A DNA stretch of 64,000 nucleotides from Bugula neritina (GCA_964035545.1 OZ037765.1:13200698-13264697), one strand, 5' to 3'. Counted from the stretch's first letter, positions 37,801 to 48,470 are shown. Translations and numbers: made by a program. The notes: a model not told the origin generated them from the sequence alone.

Positions 37801-39208
37801 GGCACCTCTCCTAATGTGATTTCACGATAAAGGATAACTACCTAAGAGATTGAGAAGAATTATAAGCCTAAAGATTACACAAATTTCACATTAGCTTTAA
37901 ACCCACCTAACAGGCCTATTTAGGCTTAATAGATCTTCAATGAAGCAATATAGTAAATAGCAGAACCAGTGAACAGATTTAAATAATTTAAAGCCAGCAT
38001 AAATGTGCTTGTAAATATTAACTAAAGAAATACTGGAGGAAACAACAAAATCATCTAAAGTACGACATATATTATATTTGTTGAAAAAAGTTTTTATATA
38101 AAAGCTTTAAAGAGTTTCAGACTGATTTTAGAAGATAATCTGTTTAGCACATGTACCATGGGCATAGCAGATTCACATAAATAATATTATACAGCAAGTT
38201 TGAGAGCTTTTCTCCACATGAATTATATGGTCTGACCTTAGTGCTGTAAGGCTCCCCAGAGTGCCTGTCTCCATCAGTGACTGATCTTTTCCTTCTTAGC
38301 AACTTTGTTTGTGTATCTATACCGTATTTAAAGATAAATAGAATTATATACTACTGCATAGTTTTCAATGTCAGTGTATTTTTATGGTAGACTTACAGTT
38401 ATTGCTGGCATGTTTGCAAGCTTAAAAACTACAGTATGAACCTCAATACTCAATTAAGAACTCAATGATATGAAGATTTTACCAGAAAAAATATTATTGC
38501 ATAGCTAATCTAGCACCATGGTTTAGTCTGATAGTAATACCAATATCTTTACTAATTAATAACATTGATTATTTATTGCTATTGTTATTAGTTCAACAAA
38601 TTTAAATTAATGAAAACGTAAAATACAAGCCCATGCAGGTAGTGGGTTCACAATTTAAGCCCTTACTATTAGTATTACTAAAAGTTGCTGCTGTGACTAT
38701 TATTATTGACTATACTCATGGTGACTGTGAGACTTAACATTCAATTAATTATGATTATCATAATGATAATCGTGGTCATACTCATAGTCAATAGTCATGG
38801 TGATAGCATGATCAAGTGTTAACACTTACCAATAACTGGTACTGAGAATCAGAAGGAGTCTCAGTCTGATAATTAATGGTCCTACTGATGAAAATACTCA
38901 CCAAGTTTAGGCTTAATTGGATTATTTAATAGTTCTTTTTCATTTTTATTCTTATGACCATAGTTAGACTCAGGTTGATGGTGAAACTGAAAGCGATGTT
39001 CTTCGCGATAGTCTAACTCTAAGTCTTTCCTTGGATTTTCATTTTGAGTTGATGGTAGTATTGGTGGCAAGTGTAACTCGGGTTCAATTTTTATAGATAC
39101 AACGTTTTTGCTACTATCCTGAAAAATGTTTGGAAGCTTGCTGTGTAATTGTTCGCCGAATAAGACTTCAAGGTAAAGCAAATGTATCAAAACACAACGC
39201 AGAGACAT
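11078..39208 (-). CDS. SORL1: Sortilin-related receptor SorLA (SORL1), complete, 42 coding exons
   Basis: SorLA is a type I sorting receptor cycling between trans-Golgi, endosomes and plasma membrane. The exon models below join in phase at every junction and total 6846 nt, 2281 aa (human 2214 aa). Domain order matches the family exactly: signal and propeptide with furin site, VPS10P propeller (about 130-672), 10CC (673-790), YWTD propeller (791-1089), EGF-like (to 1170), nine LDLa repeats (to about 1555), six FN3 domains (to 2191), one membrane helix (about 2210-2232) and a 48-residue tail ending DDEPLVIA. The ATG at 39206-39208 starts a hydrophobic leader and the TAA is at 11078-11080. Two differences from vertebrates are visible: nine rather than eleven LDLa repeats and a shorter acidic cluster in the tail. 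The gene shares its upstream region head-to-head with ZC2HC1A. Confidence 0.96.
11150..11466. repeat. 27-bp minisatellite in the last SORL1 intron
   Basis: About 11-12 copies of a 27-bp unit containing ATCACTCCATGATATA and AGTATACATT, with substitutions and small indels toward the right end. The array starts about 10 nt upstream (in SORL1 sense) of the acceptor of SORL1 exon 42. Because 27 is a multiple of three it gives a spurious plus-strand open frame. Confidence 0.9.
12495..20066 (-). other. SORL1: SORL1 exons 29-40: six fibronectin type III domains
   Basis: After the last LDLa repeat in exon 29, exons 19437-19648, 19001-19143, 18680-18787, 18220-18472, 17847-17975, 15781-15866, 15092-15290, 14643-14794, 13985-14153, 12911-13029 and 12495-12714 encode six FN3 domains, two exons each. 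Recognisable strands include [63 protein letters not shown] and VTISWIPSC. Boundaries are inferred from phase and alignment to FN3 spacing; sequence conservation here is low, as is usual in SorLA. Confidence 0.88.
15917..17605. repeat. 18-bp minisatellite filling SORL1 intron 34
   Basis: About 93 copies of an 18-bp unit, consensus CAGATGAGTAAYATRTAR, fill about 85 percent of the intron between exons 34 and 35. Only a few positions vary (YATRTAR, and a GTAGTATG variant). The unit length is a multiple of three, so three minus-strand frames stay open for over 550 codons and give spurious low-complexity proteins. On the SORL1-sense strand no unit contains the dinucleotide AG. Confidence 0.97.
19823..22740 (-). 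other. SORL1: SORL1 exons 21-29: nine LDLa repeats
   Basis: Exons: 22618-22740, 22282-22401, 21900-22016, 21383-21554, 21170-21285, 20642-20755, 20397-20531, 20170-20301, 19823-20066 (the last also starts FN3-1). Each exon holds essentially one complement-type repeat and nearly all are symmetric phase 1, the classic arrangement allowing repeat gain and loss. Calcium-cage ends read [87 protein letters not shown] and [12 protein letters not shown]. Repeats 6-8 deviate from the SDE consensus (RDE; inserted SPFHEDE; G for D), so their calcium sites may be altered. Confidence 0.93.
22773..22810. repeat. TA microsatellite
   Basis: A short alternating TA tract lies in the SORL1 intron between exons 20 and 21, just upstream of exon 21 in SORL1 sense. 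Confidence 0.9.
23044..23287 (-). other. SORL1: SORL1 exon 20: EGF-like module
   Basis: One 244-nt exon encodes a cysteine-rich module, with [28 protein letters not shown] and [11 protein letters not shown], that sits between the YWTD propeller and the LDLa cluster, as in vertebrate SorLA. It joins exon 19 in phase 0 and exon 21 in phase 1. Confidence 0.9.
23350..23580. repeat. 33-bp minisatellite, seven copies
   Basis: Seven imperfect copies of a 33-bp unit beginning GTGAGTGTA and ending GATATGTATAT lie in the SORL1 intron between exons 19 and 20. The unit, a multiple of three, joins exon 19 and 20 frames into a misleading long open frame. Confidence 0.85.
24404..24729. repeat. 20-bp minisatellite, about sixteen copies
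   Basis: About 16 copies of a 20-bp unit (CTGTGAACATACTATAGTA) lie in the SORL1 intron between exons 17 and 18. Variation is mainly at ACATA/ACACA and TATAGTA/TATAATA. Confidence 0.93.
25804..26999 (+). mobile_element. hAT transposon relic with 8-bp target-site duplication
   Basis: The terminal inverted repeats start CAGTGGTTCTCAACCT and end AGGTTGGGAACCACTG, the hAT signature. They are flanked by a perfect 8-bp duplication, CACTACAG, at 25796-25803 and 27000-27007, the length typical of hAT. Plus-strand 26092-26295 encodes a transposase piece ([20 protein letters not shown]) similar to ZBED-type hAT transposases, followed by stops and a later [10 protein letters not shown] remnant. The element is 1196 bp and dead. 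It sits in the SORL1 intron between exons 15 and 16, only 27 bp outside the acceptor AG of exon 16. Confidence 0.93.
26306..26450. repeat. Short insert with GTAAAAATGRCAC inverted ends inside the hAT relic
   Basis: GGTAAAAATGACACA near 26319 and TGTGCCATTTTTACT near 26430 form an inverted pair within the hAT transposase region, and interrupt recognisable transposase similarity. A related motif pair lies at about 5435-5470 in the RTE-like LINE. It may be a small mobile repeat; the boundaries are uncertain. Confidence 0.4.
27077..27159. repeat. Perfect 38-bp hairpin in SORL1 intron 15
   Basis: Arms 27077-27114 and 27122-27159 are perfect reverse complements (outer end AGATTCAAATTGCGATTC) around a 7-nt loop. 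No flanking similarity extends the arms. The perfect match implies recent origin, for example by template switching, or a small fold-back element. A non-coding RNA hairpin cannot be excluded, though plant-like perfect stems are atypical of animal miRNA. Confidence 0.9.
27160..28179. other. SORL1 intron remainder, nothing identified
   Basis: About 1 kb of AT-rich intron between the hairpin and exon 15. No splice-flanked coding segment, repeat array or transposon end was recognised. Confidence 0.5.
29136..29672 (-). other. SORL1: SORL1 exons 12-13: 10CC module
   Basis: Exons 29483-29672 and 29136-29299. The cysteine pattern follows the 10CC module that packs against the VPS10 propeller: [61 protein letters not shown]. 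The human counterpart has the same order (C..NDYKLWSP, CLLG, CFNGEDFDR, C.C..EDYECDFGF). The intron on its 5' side, 29673-31001, contains no gene. Confidence 0.93.
31002..37737 (-). other. SORL1: SORL1 exons 3-11: VPS10P ten-bladed propeller
   Basis: Exons: 37480-37737, 36560-36807, 35747-35927, 35558-35656, 33463-33635, 32617-32830, 31923-32111, 31473-31561, 31002-31180. At least five Asp-box turns are readable: [32 protein letters not shown] and SHDEGESW. Family landmarks include [50 protein letters not shown] and HSWIIVHLN. In known SorLA this propeller binds propeptide-like ligands and amyloid-beta. Introns 4, 6 and 7 are long and AT-rich; 33637-35557 holds nothing I can identify. Confidence 0.93.
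33636..35557. other. Long SORL1 intron 6, nothing identified
   Basis: A 1.9-kb AT-rich intron between exons 6 and 7. Short open frames lack codon bias or homology. No repeat array was seen. Confidence 0.5.
38237..39208 (-). other. SORL1: SORL1 exons 1-2: signal peptide, propeptide, furin site
   Basis: Exon 1 is 38902-39208 and exon 2 is 38237-38316. The protein opens [18 protein letters not shown], a short hydrophobic signal peptide. A charged propeptide follows, ending in LLRRKR (residues 108-113) before SVTDGD, a consensus furin site as expected for VPS10P receptors, where the propeptide blocks early ligand binding. The propeptide sequence itself is poorly conserved. The donor GTGAGT after exon 1 and an acceptor ending ACGGTATAG before exon 2 give phase 1 joining. 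Confidence 0.9.
38640..38880. repeat. Cryptically simple block 4 (SORL1 intron 1)
   Basis: TTACTATTAGTATTACTA (38663-38680) and GATTATCATAATGATAAT, CATACTCATAGTCA words repeat the composition of the blocks upstream of HSPBAP1. It lies inside intron 1 between exons 1 and 2. Confidence 0.5.
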
Positions 39209-39854
39209 GTTCGACTTCAGGTTTGCGTTAATGTTTACGCTATTTCACTTGCTGTATTTACTTGGTAGCTATTGATTTCGATTGCAGCCGCTCGTCGATC
39301 CGTTCGCCTATGTGCAAGGAGGATAATAATATTATTTCACTTGTGCTAACCATGGAGAACATTAAAGTAAAGCCCGAAAGTTGCTCGTTGTGGTTGTAAA
39401 CTTTAGTAAATATCATTTAAATATTTGTCATCTACTAGTCTGTAGTAGATGACAGGCATTTATATTTTACAACGACCTAAAGTCTAAACATAATATTACT
39501 ATGATTATATTTATTCTAGCAGTAGCTGTATTTTTTAAATCCCGTAAACTTGAAAATCATACGTCACAACTGTGGCTTAAGCGGCTTTGGTATCCTGTGT
39601 ACAAAAGCTAGTTTTCTGCAATTTAAAACTACTGATTTAAGTGGTAGGCCTATGCATAAAAAAGCACATACTAACTGATGACGAGTTTCTAAATACAACT
39701 CATACACGACTTTTTAACATAGAGTGTTGTCGCCAAATATATTTTAATGGAGTTGTTGTCTTTTTTGTCAGTGATTTTCGAGTAAGAGCTCATTGACTCA
39801 ACAACAGTATTTTGATTGGTTGATGGTTACCTTAGGAAAGTTCGGAATGCCATC
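39209..39854. promoter_or_regulatory. Head-to-head promoter region of SORL1 and ZC2HC1A
   Basis: Only 646 bp separate the two divergent start codons, so this interval must hold both 5' untranslated regions and promoters unless upstream exons exist. Near the ZC2HC1A start lie TGACTCA (39794-39800, an AP-1-type word) and an inverted CCAAT box (ATTGG, 39815-39819). A 12-bp perfect hairpin (TGTCATCTACTA / TAGTAGATGACA) occupies 39426-39454. No clear TATA box was seen in either direction. Confidence 0.6.
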
Positions 39855-42800
39855 ATGGCTGAATATGATGGTAAGACACTTTTTATCACTCGACATTGTT
39901 CAAACTTCTACTTCAATTTTTTAGCCATAAACTTAATAGAAATAATAGTGACTAAGATAGTAATTTGTTTACTTTAAGGTATTATGATAGAAAGATTTAC
40001 TTTCATTATGGCAATAATTATTAGTGTTTAATTGCAGTTAATGAATTATATTTATAATTATTGTAATTAGTTATCTGTTACACTTAGTCTTATTGATAGT
40101 AATAGTCATAGTCATAGTAATCGCTCCCAGTCTCTTCATGCTCATACTTAAAGTGATAATGATACTCAATTACTCGGTCTCACACTGATATTATAAATAT
40201 ATTGTTAATTGTGATAGTTATTATGACTGAAATTAAGCTGGACTAATCAATTTCAAAACTTGATATTTGTTAGTTTATGGTGTTACTGTTATTACTATTA
40301 GTAAAATTATAATGTAAAAATTTTTTTAATACCGGTATTTGTAATGTAATACTAATAAAGTATAGACAATGTAAAACTCAGTCAATCAGGAGTGTGCACC
40401 ACTCAAGCATCTCACCATTATACTTATAGCTTATGGGAAATTCTGCAAGTTCAACTGCAAAATGCATACTTTTGAAAAGTAGTTGTTAAACTTTTGTTTT
40501 TTCCTATCTCAAGTTTATGTGTCTCAACACAACTCAACACTACAGCCTATCAGAGTAATGTACAAACTTTAGTGTTTCATGATTACCCAACTTTCAGAAA
40601 ACCAACTCATGGTGTGTTAAAACTGTAACAGGGTATTTTGGCAGGCATTAACTTTTTACTGGCATTTTTAACTCTTAATTTAGCTACAGTGCTCCTTTCA
40701 TATCACACGGTTTCATTTCAAAACAGCCAAATTTAACGGATTCATGAGTTAAATCTAGTATTTTATTATTTCACGAATTGAAGTTTCAAGACCCACAGCT
40801 TAGTGAAGTATGGAGGAAGTGCTGTGTTTTAAAAGATAAACTCAAGATACATTACAAACTTGAGATGTGAAATGAAATAATGCACTTAACAAAAGTGACA
40901 ACAATTTTTCATAAGCATGCATTTTGCTGTTTAACTTGCAAAACTTTATATAAGTTATAATCATGAGATATTTGAGTGGTACACACTTTTGATTGGCTGA
41001 GTTTTACATGGTCTATTGCAGCCATATTTTATTTATAATTATATCTCCTTTTTTTGCTTTTGCTACAATTTAAACATAGACTACTAGTCTTAGTTTCACA
41101 GTTAAAGATATGTAAGCTACAATATTTAAGTTATTTACTAATTAAATGCTAGTTATGAAATGTTGATCATCAGTAATACATTAATACATGTTATTCATGA
41201 ATTTTATTTTGGTTTGACTTAAAACTTAGGCCAAACTAACCTGCTATTCAACTTTGTTATAACTGTCATAGCTTTGAAATTGACTAATTTTAATAGTTGT
41301 TGGATTCTCTTATAACTCATGTAAATCTATCGACAATTTAATTTGTTTTGTTTATAGTTTTTAGCAGTGGAGCAATAGATGAAGCGTTAGTACCATGCAG
41401 CGTATGCAATCGTACTTTCATGCCCGAAACTTTGGTAAGACTTTGATTGTTGGAATTGTGATTTGTTCGTCTATATGTTTTAAAACAATTTATATTCAGC
41501 TTAGCAATATTAATACTATGCACTAATGTATTATGGTGATTTAGGTCAAGCATGAGCGAATCTGTTCGAAAGCTTCAACTTCTAAGCGGAAAGTATTTCA
41601 GTCAGGTCAGCAAAGAGCACAGGGTTCCGATGTGCCCTTGAAGAGTGTTATAAAGACAGGCGTTACACCTGCAAAGGTTAGATGATTGCTTTTAACAGTA
41701 AAAATAAAAAATAGCTTTAGCAATAGTGTGTGTTGTTCTAAAGGTTTTGACTTTTGCTACACAATTATATAAATTTTAATTGAAGAGTTATTATATCATA
41801 GCTATATATAATTTCTATTGCTATAATTATAGATTGTTGCAGCCTTGCATACAGCTTTGGGGTTGGTGTATCAATATGTTTTTGCTTGGCTGGAGGGTTA
41901 GCATCAGTTCTAATCTTAATATGCAATATCTAGGTACCCCATAGATTATGTTGGTTCTCTAGCTAGGTTGGTATGGATAGTAAGACTTGTAGTGTTGGTT
42001 TTGTATTGTCTTTACTAAAAGGTTAGACACTCACTGTTGTTACTCAGTAACATATTTTACTCAAATGTAGTCCTTTCTCTGACACATTCTTTCTGTGCAC
42101 ATTCTCTTTATACACACTTTCTCTCTATCTCCATTTTACCTGCTTTTTATTTCAAATAATAATATACTCATTATATGTATAAGCTACATAGATTACACCT
42201 TCAACATAATTTACATATGTTATTAAATTCAACTAAAATCACCTGAATTCACAGATGTATTTTCTCTGCATAATATAAAAAGAAATAGTTTAGCATGGTA
42301 AAAAGTTATCATAAAAGAAATAGTAATATATTTAGTTTCTTTACTTTATATAATTTGCTTTAAAATGCTTTTAGCGGGCATAAGTATTTGAGTTGAAACT
42401 TGTAAAGTGTTTTCTTTTGCTAAGAGTTCAAATTAAATGATTGACATCCAAAGTTTTTATTTTCAACATTATTATAATTTTGCAATTTTTTATATAAATA
42501 TAAAAAGTGTTGCAGTAAAAAAGCAATATTTGTATACACTATACGTCCTGCTATACACAAATATGTAGACAGCAGTACATCTTCAAAAAATAAGACTACT
42601 TCCATAACCATTTTTCCGATTAACTTGTGTTGAGGGTTGTCATCTTTTTCGTTTGAGAAATTTTAAACGAAAGGAATTTTCTGCCTTTAGACAGCTATTT
42701 TTATTTGAAATTTTGTGGGCTGACTGCATAGTATCTTACTCTTACTAATCAAATCAATAAATAAAAAAAGTAATTATTTTTTCCCCAGCGATAACTTCTA

Positions 42801-45800
42801 TAGTTGTATTCTAATTGACTATGGCATATGACATGTTGTAATTATGTGTTCAAAATCATATATTATATTTGGATGACTAATTAATAATAAAAAGTTAAAA
42901 TAATTAGATAATAATGAGGCACAAAATTTGGTATTTGCTTGACAGCATAACAGAATACTTATTTCAGTGCTTGACCAATAGAATAAAAATTGAAATTTTA
43001 GTTTTTACTGTTCATTATGAATTTGGCTAAATATAAAAAACTGCATACTAGGTCTAATTTAATATCTACTTTGTAGTGAACTAAGCTGTGATTTGGGCAA
43101 TAAATCCTCAATGATGTCCTTTATTGTATTATTATTCTAACATTACACTGGTTGACATCATTTGACACTGATTGACATCGTCAAGACTACAATTGCAATT
43201 CAAAACTTACATAATCTCCGCATAAACTTATATAAACAATATTAAAAATACAAACAGTTGTATTCCACAAAAAGAAACAATATAATAAATATAAATGACT
43301 TACTTATTTTTGCTCTCTTAAAATTACAACTAGTCCACTAGCATCAACAATTGCCAAGTGCCAGAGGTCTTTTAGTTAGCACTGGCTGTGCTGTAGAAAG
43401 CTTTTCTTTGTAGGTTCTCAATTTAGCTAACATAGCCAAGCAAACTCACACTAATTTCACTACATACTTCAAACCCATAAACTCTGTATTTTAAATTTTC
43501 AAAATAACTCTCACTAGTTATGTGTTTTGGATTTAACCAATAAGAGTTAGCCATTTTTAGCTTACCTCAAAGCATTTAAAGCAACAAATAAAAAATATAT
43601 ATATATATATATATATATTGAAACAAAGGTTTTTAAAAAATATTACATGTAATTCATGCCTAAAATTTACCAAGTTAATTGTTTTGAAAACTTGCTAAAA
43701 TTATTATCTATATCTTCTTGTCATGTGTCATATGAAATTGTTTTTTATACTTGCATTGCATTTAGATTTTATAAGTGTATTATAATTTTTTGATTAGCCT
43801 GAAGCAGCGAAAAATAAAAACAACTGGCGGCAGAAGCATGAGCAACTGATACAAGGCTTAAAAGCAGCTAGAGGTGTACAGGCAGCATTGGCTTCTGGTC
43901 AGCCTCTTCCACCTCCACCCCCTCCAGTTTTTAATCCAGATTATGTGCAATGTCCATCTTGTTCTAGAAGGTTAGACTGCAATTTATTGTAGTACTGAGC
44001 ATTTGCATTATGCAATATTATTGTGTAGTTTTTCATTAGTTATGTTCTGTTTAAAAGTAATCAATTTTTTCAGCCAACAAACTTTATTAGAGTTAGAAAT
44101 GTCACCATGTATTGTTTCTCTCAAACCAACTTTATTGACTTGCTTTTTATCCAAATTAAAACTAGACTACAGCACTTAAATATGGTAAAGTGTGTGTGGT
44201 TATTGAATTAACTGTTGTTTTATATTCCTGTATGTGTTTAGATTTAATGAAACTGCCGCAGAGAGACATATTCCTTTCTGCAAAGAAAAAAACAAACGAA
44301 TTCCTGATAAAAAGTCAGTAGATCCTAATGCACAACGTAGAAAGGATGCTAGATTAAATGTAAGTTTTAGGTGAACTACTAGTCATATATAATTTTTGAC
44401 TATTATTTATACCTTTTTTTCTTGAATTAGAAGTTAAAAGTTAAGCTCTTACAACTTCATTTATTGGTAAAAACTGGGTCAGGAAGCTGCTTTTTTTTAT
44501 ATAAATGATACTATAGGTTCTTGCTTTTCAACAATCTTTCCTTCTATTCAATTTTGCATTTATATACATAGCAACAACTTACACCCTATGTAAAGGCTTG
44601 TTTATTTATGAACAGCATTGTTTATTGTTTTAGTATAAAACTGCAAAACCAAAGTTGAAAGGCCGTGAAGATACAATGCATCAGTCATCGCCAGCAGGTA
44701 TTATATATTTTTTGTAAACATGTATTTTACATGACTATTTTCTGGTTCGAGCATGTAGCAGCATTGATGATGGCTATTAGAATATGTGCATTTGAGTAAA
44801 ACATCAATGCCATATTATGATTAATATGCAATAAAAAGAATGGTGTTCTATAATTTTTATATATATTTCATTTCGTTAAATTGCTGTATTTTTCTCATAG
44901 AAACAAGCTGACTCTGATGTACTTACACTTTGCTATTTACTTGCCATTGCATTTACATAATTCATTGATATAGAGGTTAACGCTTTAGTCCAAAAGTAAC
45001 TCATTTTTGTCATTGTACTCAACCCTCTTGATGGTACAATATATAATTGACAGGTCGAAATGGAGTAGAAACTAATAATTATAGTGCACCATTAAGAACT
45101 GGCAGAACAGAAACAGGGTTGAATAATGCTTTAAACAAGCGAGCTGGCTCCCTAGATCGCCGGAAAGGAGCTGGAGATGGCTCATCAGGATTTAGCAGAC
45201 GTTTCAACAGTAATGAAACTATTTCTAAAATGGATACTGAGTGAGTTGGATCTTCATTAGTAAATAAAATTTATCTTTCATTTAATTCATTATTTTTCTA
45301 AACTTTATGTTCTTTCTATTATTTTAAATGATGTAGCTTAGAAGTCTGTACAAATTTTTAAGATGAATCTAGGTTAATGTAACTTTAAACAGTGTTCATT
45401 TCCCTTGTACTATAATTTATTTTGCATCTACTATTTTTATAACTTTTGCATCTACTAGTTACTTGTTAATGCCATCTTATTATGCAAGACATTAAACTTT
45501 ATTATATTTTCTTCTTAGTTATCAGCTGATAGTTGTAATGCACAGTTCTTTAACACTACATGCCAAAAATGTCCTAAATGAATTTAATATTACTCTTCTA
45601 TTTAGAAACAGTCGACATGATTACAGTTATACCCCATCTCCTACTGGCCGGCCTCCATCTGGTGGATCCTATCAGCACAAGTCTCGTAAAGGTTCTGGAA
45701 GATCAACAATATCTGTTCAGGGTTATGATGCCGGGATGAAGTCGCACATGAATGGGTCAGGAGATGACACGTACCAACCCGTGCGTCATTCCAACTCGAG

Positions 45801-45912
45801 GAGAGCAAAGACTGGCAGTGCCTCCAAATTTTGTCATGAATGTGGAAACAAATTCTGTAGAATGGATGCTAAATTTTGCTGTGAATGTGGTTTGAGACGA
45901 ATGGTTTTGTAA
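39855..45912 (+). CDS. ZC2HC1A: ZC2HC1A-like C2HC zinc-finger protein
   Basis: Eight exons join in phase: 39855-39870, 41358-41434, 41545-41676, 43798-43970, 44242-44359, 44634-44697, 45054-45240, 45606-45912, giving 357 aa. Two C2HC fingers are visible: CSVCNRTF...HERIC (C19, C22, H34, C38) and CPSCSRRF...HIPFC (C127, C130, H142, C146). Between them lie NNWRQKHEQLIQGLKAARG and a proline run, as in vertebrate ZC2HC1A. The low-complexity Ser/Arg/Gly-rich middle is followed by the diagnostic C-terminus KFCHECGNKF...KFCCECGLRRMVL. The molecular function is not established; related proteins are reported in cilia and centriole contexts. The first coding exon encodes only MAEYD plus one base. Confidence 0.95.
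40060..40310. repeat. Cryptically simple block 5 (ZC2HC1A intron 1)
   Basis: GTAATAGTCATAGTCATAGT and TTATTACTATTAGTAA (40289-40304) again match the dispersed family. It contains TACTCGGTCTCACACTG, comparable with TACTCGGCTATTAATC near 5130. Confidence 0.5.
40362..41016. mobile_element. Long-TIR (fold-back/MITE-like) element in ZC2HC1A intron 1
   Basis: The first about 130 bp (from ATAGACAATGTAAAACTCAG) and the last about 130 bp (reverse complement from ATAGACCATGTAAAACTCAG) are inverted copies at roughly 80 percent identity by eye. They share CAATCA..AGTGTG.ACCACTCAA and GCAAAATGCAT. The 0.4-kb core has no coding potential. No clear target-site duplication was found, so the superfamily is unassigned. 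Confidence 0.75.
41677..43797. other. ZC2HC1A intron 3, nothing identified
   Basis: A 2.1-kb AT-rich intron with a short AT microsatellite at about 43591-43618. No nested gene or transposon was recognised. Confidence 0.5.
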
Positions 45913-47760
45913 TGTGCCATGCTAAAGTTTAGTGTTGCGTTTTCTCAATCATGACTCTGAGACACACTGTGATTTAATGTGTTGTTCAAGTGTAGGTGTC
46001 GTTTGAATCAGCTAGTCTACAGTTAATTGCTAATATAAAGCATCAACAAACTTTTACAAACCACCAACATACACAATGAACTGTTATTTATTTATGCAAT
46101 AATACTTTTTCTCTTGCTAATTTTGAAAAATAGCAACTTTTTATTGAAATATGGAACTGAACCTTAATAGATCATTAATGATTTTTTGAAAGAAAATGCT
46201 TTTTATGACACTAAGATTATTGTATCTTTTCTGAATATTATTTTGCTTGCTTCTAAAGAAGAGTGGCACTTTTAGAATAATATACCATTACATACATTTA
46301 AAATTGTATTATCAACTCTCTTTTGCTTAAATTTAAGCTTATTTAAAAAGTCTATGGAGCAAAGCAATGTTGATCAACCGAATGCTAAGCATTTGCCTAT
46401 GTGTCATAGTGTATTCTAATATAGATGCATTCATTTGCGTATGCTTACCTTCACAATTATAGAAATATATTGAAACATCATAAAGTACGTTTTTTCATAA
46501 GAGTATAAGTATTTTATAAGGCTGAATTATTTACATGGTCATATTATTATAATTTAACGTTTCACAATATTTAAGACCAGTGACTGACGACGCACCTTAT
46601 GAGATAAAATTTCTTACAAAGCAAAATAATAATTTTGATATCTAATTTGGCTATCATTTACATTGATAGATACACAATATTTCATAATTTATCTACAATG
46701 TAATGTTTCGAGACATATAATTGTATGTATGATCAATGTATCAAACAATAATCTATGACGTACTGAGCTTCTAAACAGGCTTTTCATATATATTTTTATT
46801 GCACATGCAAAACAACATCTATAAAATTGTTGAGCACTGCAGTTTGCATAGTCAATTTAAATAAAAATACTAATCTGCGTTCAGAAAATGCATCTAACTG
46901 CATCTACTTGGTTTGCCTAATTCAGGAAACTAAAATAAGTTGGAAACTAAATATCATATTACATTTCTGCCACCTGCATTGCTTATATTATATATGCTTT
47001 CAGACAAGAATCGGTTATTTCTATTGTGTTCTAGTGCGTGTGTTGTCTGTTTATATAGAAAAACAGCAAGAATAGTATATGCAAAAGTTTTATATGGCCA
47101 ATTGTGTAGAAAAAAATATACAAGTTATCTGAAAGAGAGCAGTTGAGGTTTATAGTGAAATTAGAGTTTTGGCAAGTTATCAACATAACTATTAATAATT
47201 AGCTCAGTAAATAACATAGCAAGCCTACATCTAGGCAATGGGAACATTAATATCTCAAACTGCACCCGCGAAACAACAAAATTAATAAAATAAAAGCAAC
47301 AGTAGCTGCCATATAATCTTCACTCCCAGTTGTCATCATGGAAAGATAACTCTAAATTTAGTTGCATTGGTCGAATTTTCAATATTACGAATAATAGGTC
47401 ATTTCGTTTACATAAATAGTTACAACATGATATTATAAAAAATTAAATGCAAATGACAACCAATTAAATTTGAAGAAAAAAATATCTCTATTTTTAATGT
47501 CAGCTGTAAAAGTAGTAAAAGGTCTCAGTTGAATGGTATATATAATCGGCGATATTTTACCATAAACAATTAACCGGATATCTGTTATCAACAGACCTGA
47601 ATAATTTAGACTGATAGCGCTGGCTTCCTTGAAACCCAATATTTTATCACTATCACTATGACCACTAAAAATATTAAAAAAACGTAGCTTTCTTTTAGTC
47701 GACCTCATTCACTTTAATCTATTTGTCGGTATCAATTCAAACAAAAATTAAATTTAAAGC
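45913..47760. other. ZC2HC1A 3' untranslated region and intergenic sequence
   Basis: AT-rich sequence without convincing coding signal. I could not choose a single polyadenylation signal. Small open frames here show no homology. Confidence 0.5.
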
Positions 47761-47769
47761 AGCGATTTT

Positions 47770-48450
47770 TGTGCAGTATGAGTATGACTTAGACTATGAG
47801 TATGACTGATGATAGTGACTATTACTAATACTAACAGTAAATGTAATACTAGGAGTAGTACTACTCTAGTGTACTAGTAGTAGTAGTACTACTACTAATA
47901 GAGACTAAGTAAGTCACAACTGTAACACTAGCAGTAACTTAGTAGTACTCATAATGATAATCATACTCATACTTACTCATAGTATTAGTAGTAGTACACT
48001 TTAAATGTGATGCAGTCACTTAGAATTAGTGTGTAATTTTTTTCATTGTGATAAAATGCTCATAATAAATATAATAATGATTTAGTATTTACTGTTCACA
48101 ATTACTATTACTATTAGTACTTAGAGTATTACTTTTGTATTAGTATAGTACATCTTTTAGTGTTTGTCACTGGGCTTAATTTTGTACCACAAACACTAAC
48201 AGCTGTAATCTGTAAGCCTTAGTCTTACAGTTACAGCATGAGTATATCACTAGCTGTACTACAGCCATTAACTTTAAGCTATGAGTAGATGTATTACTGT
48301 AGTAGTGCTAGTTGAGCTAGTATTACTTTTTGGTAATAGGTCTAAGGGTTAAGCCTAAAGGTAATGATAATTTATTAAGGCCATTTGACTTTGTCATTTT
48401 TTTAAATAGTAATAGTTACCTGATAGTCATAGAATTGATAGTTGTAGTAT
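47770..48450. repeat. Cryptically simple block 6
   Basis: About 0.7 kb of interwoven words such as GAGTATGAC, TACTAGTAGTAGTAGTACTA and ATTACTATTACTATTAGTAC (48101-48120). It is the largest block on this side and belongs compositionally with 1100-2130. Confidence 0.55.
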
Positions 48451-48470
48451 TAATATTTAATAATAAAAAT

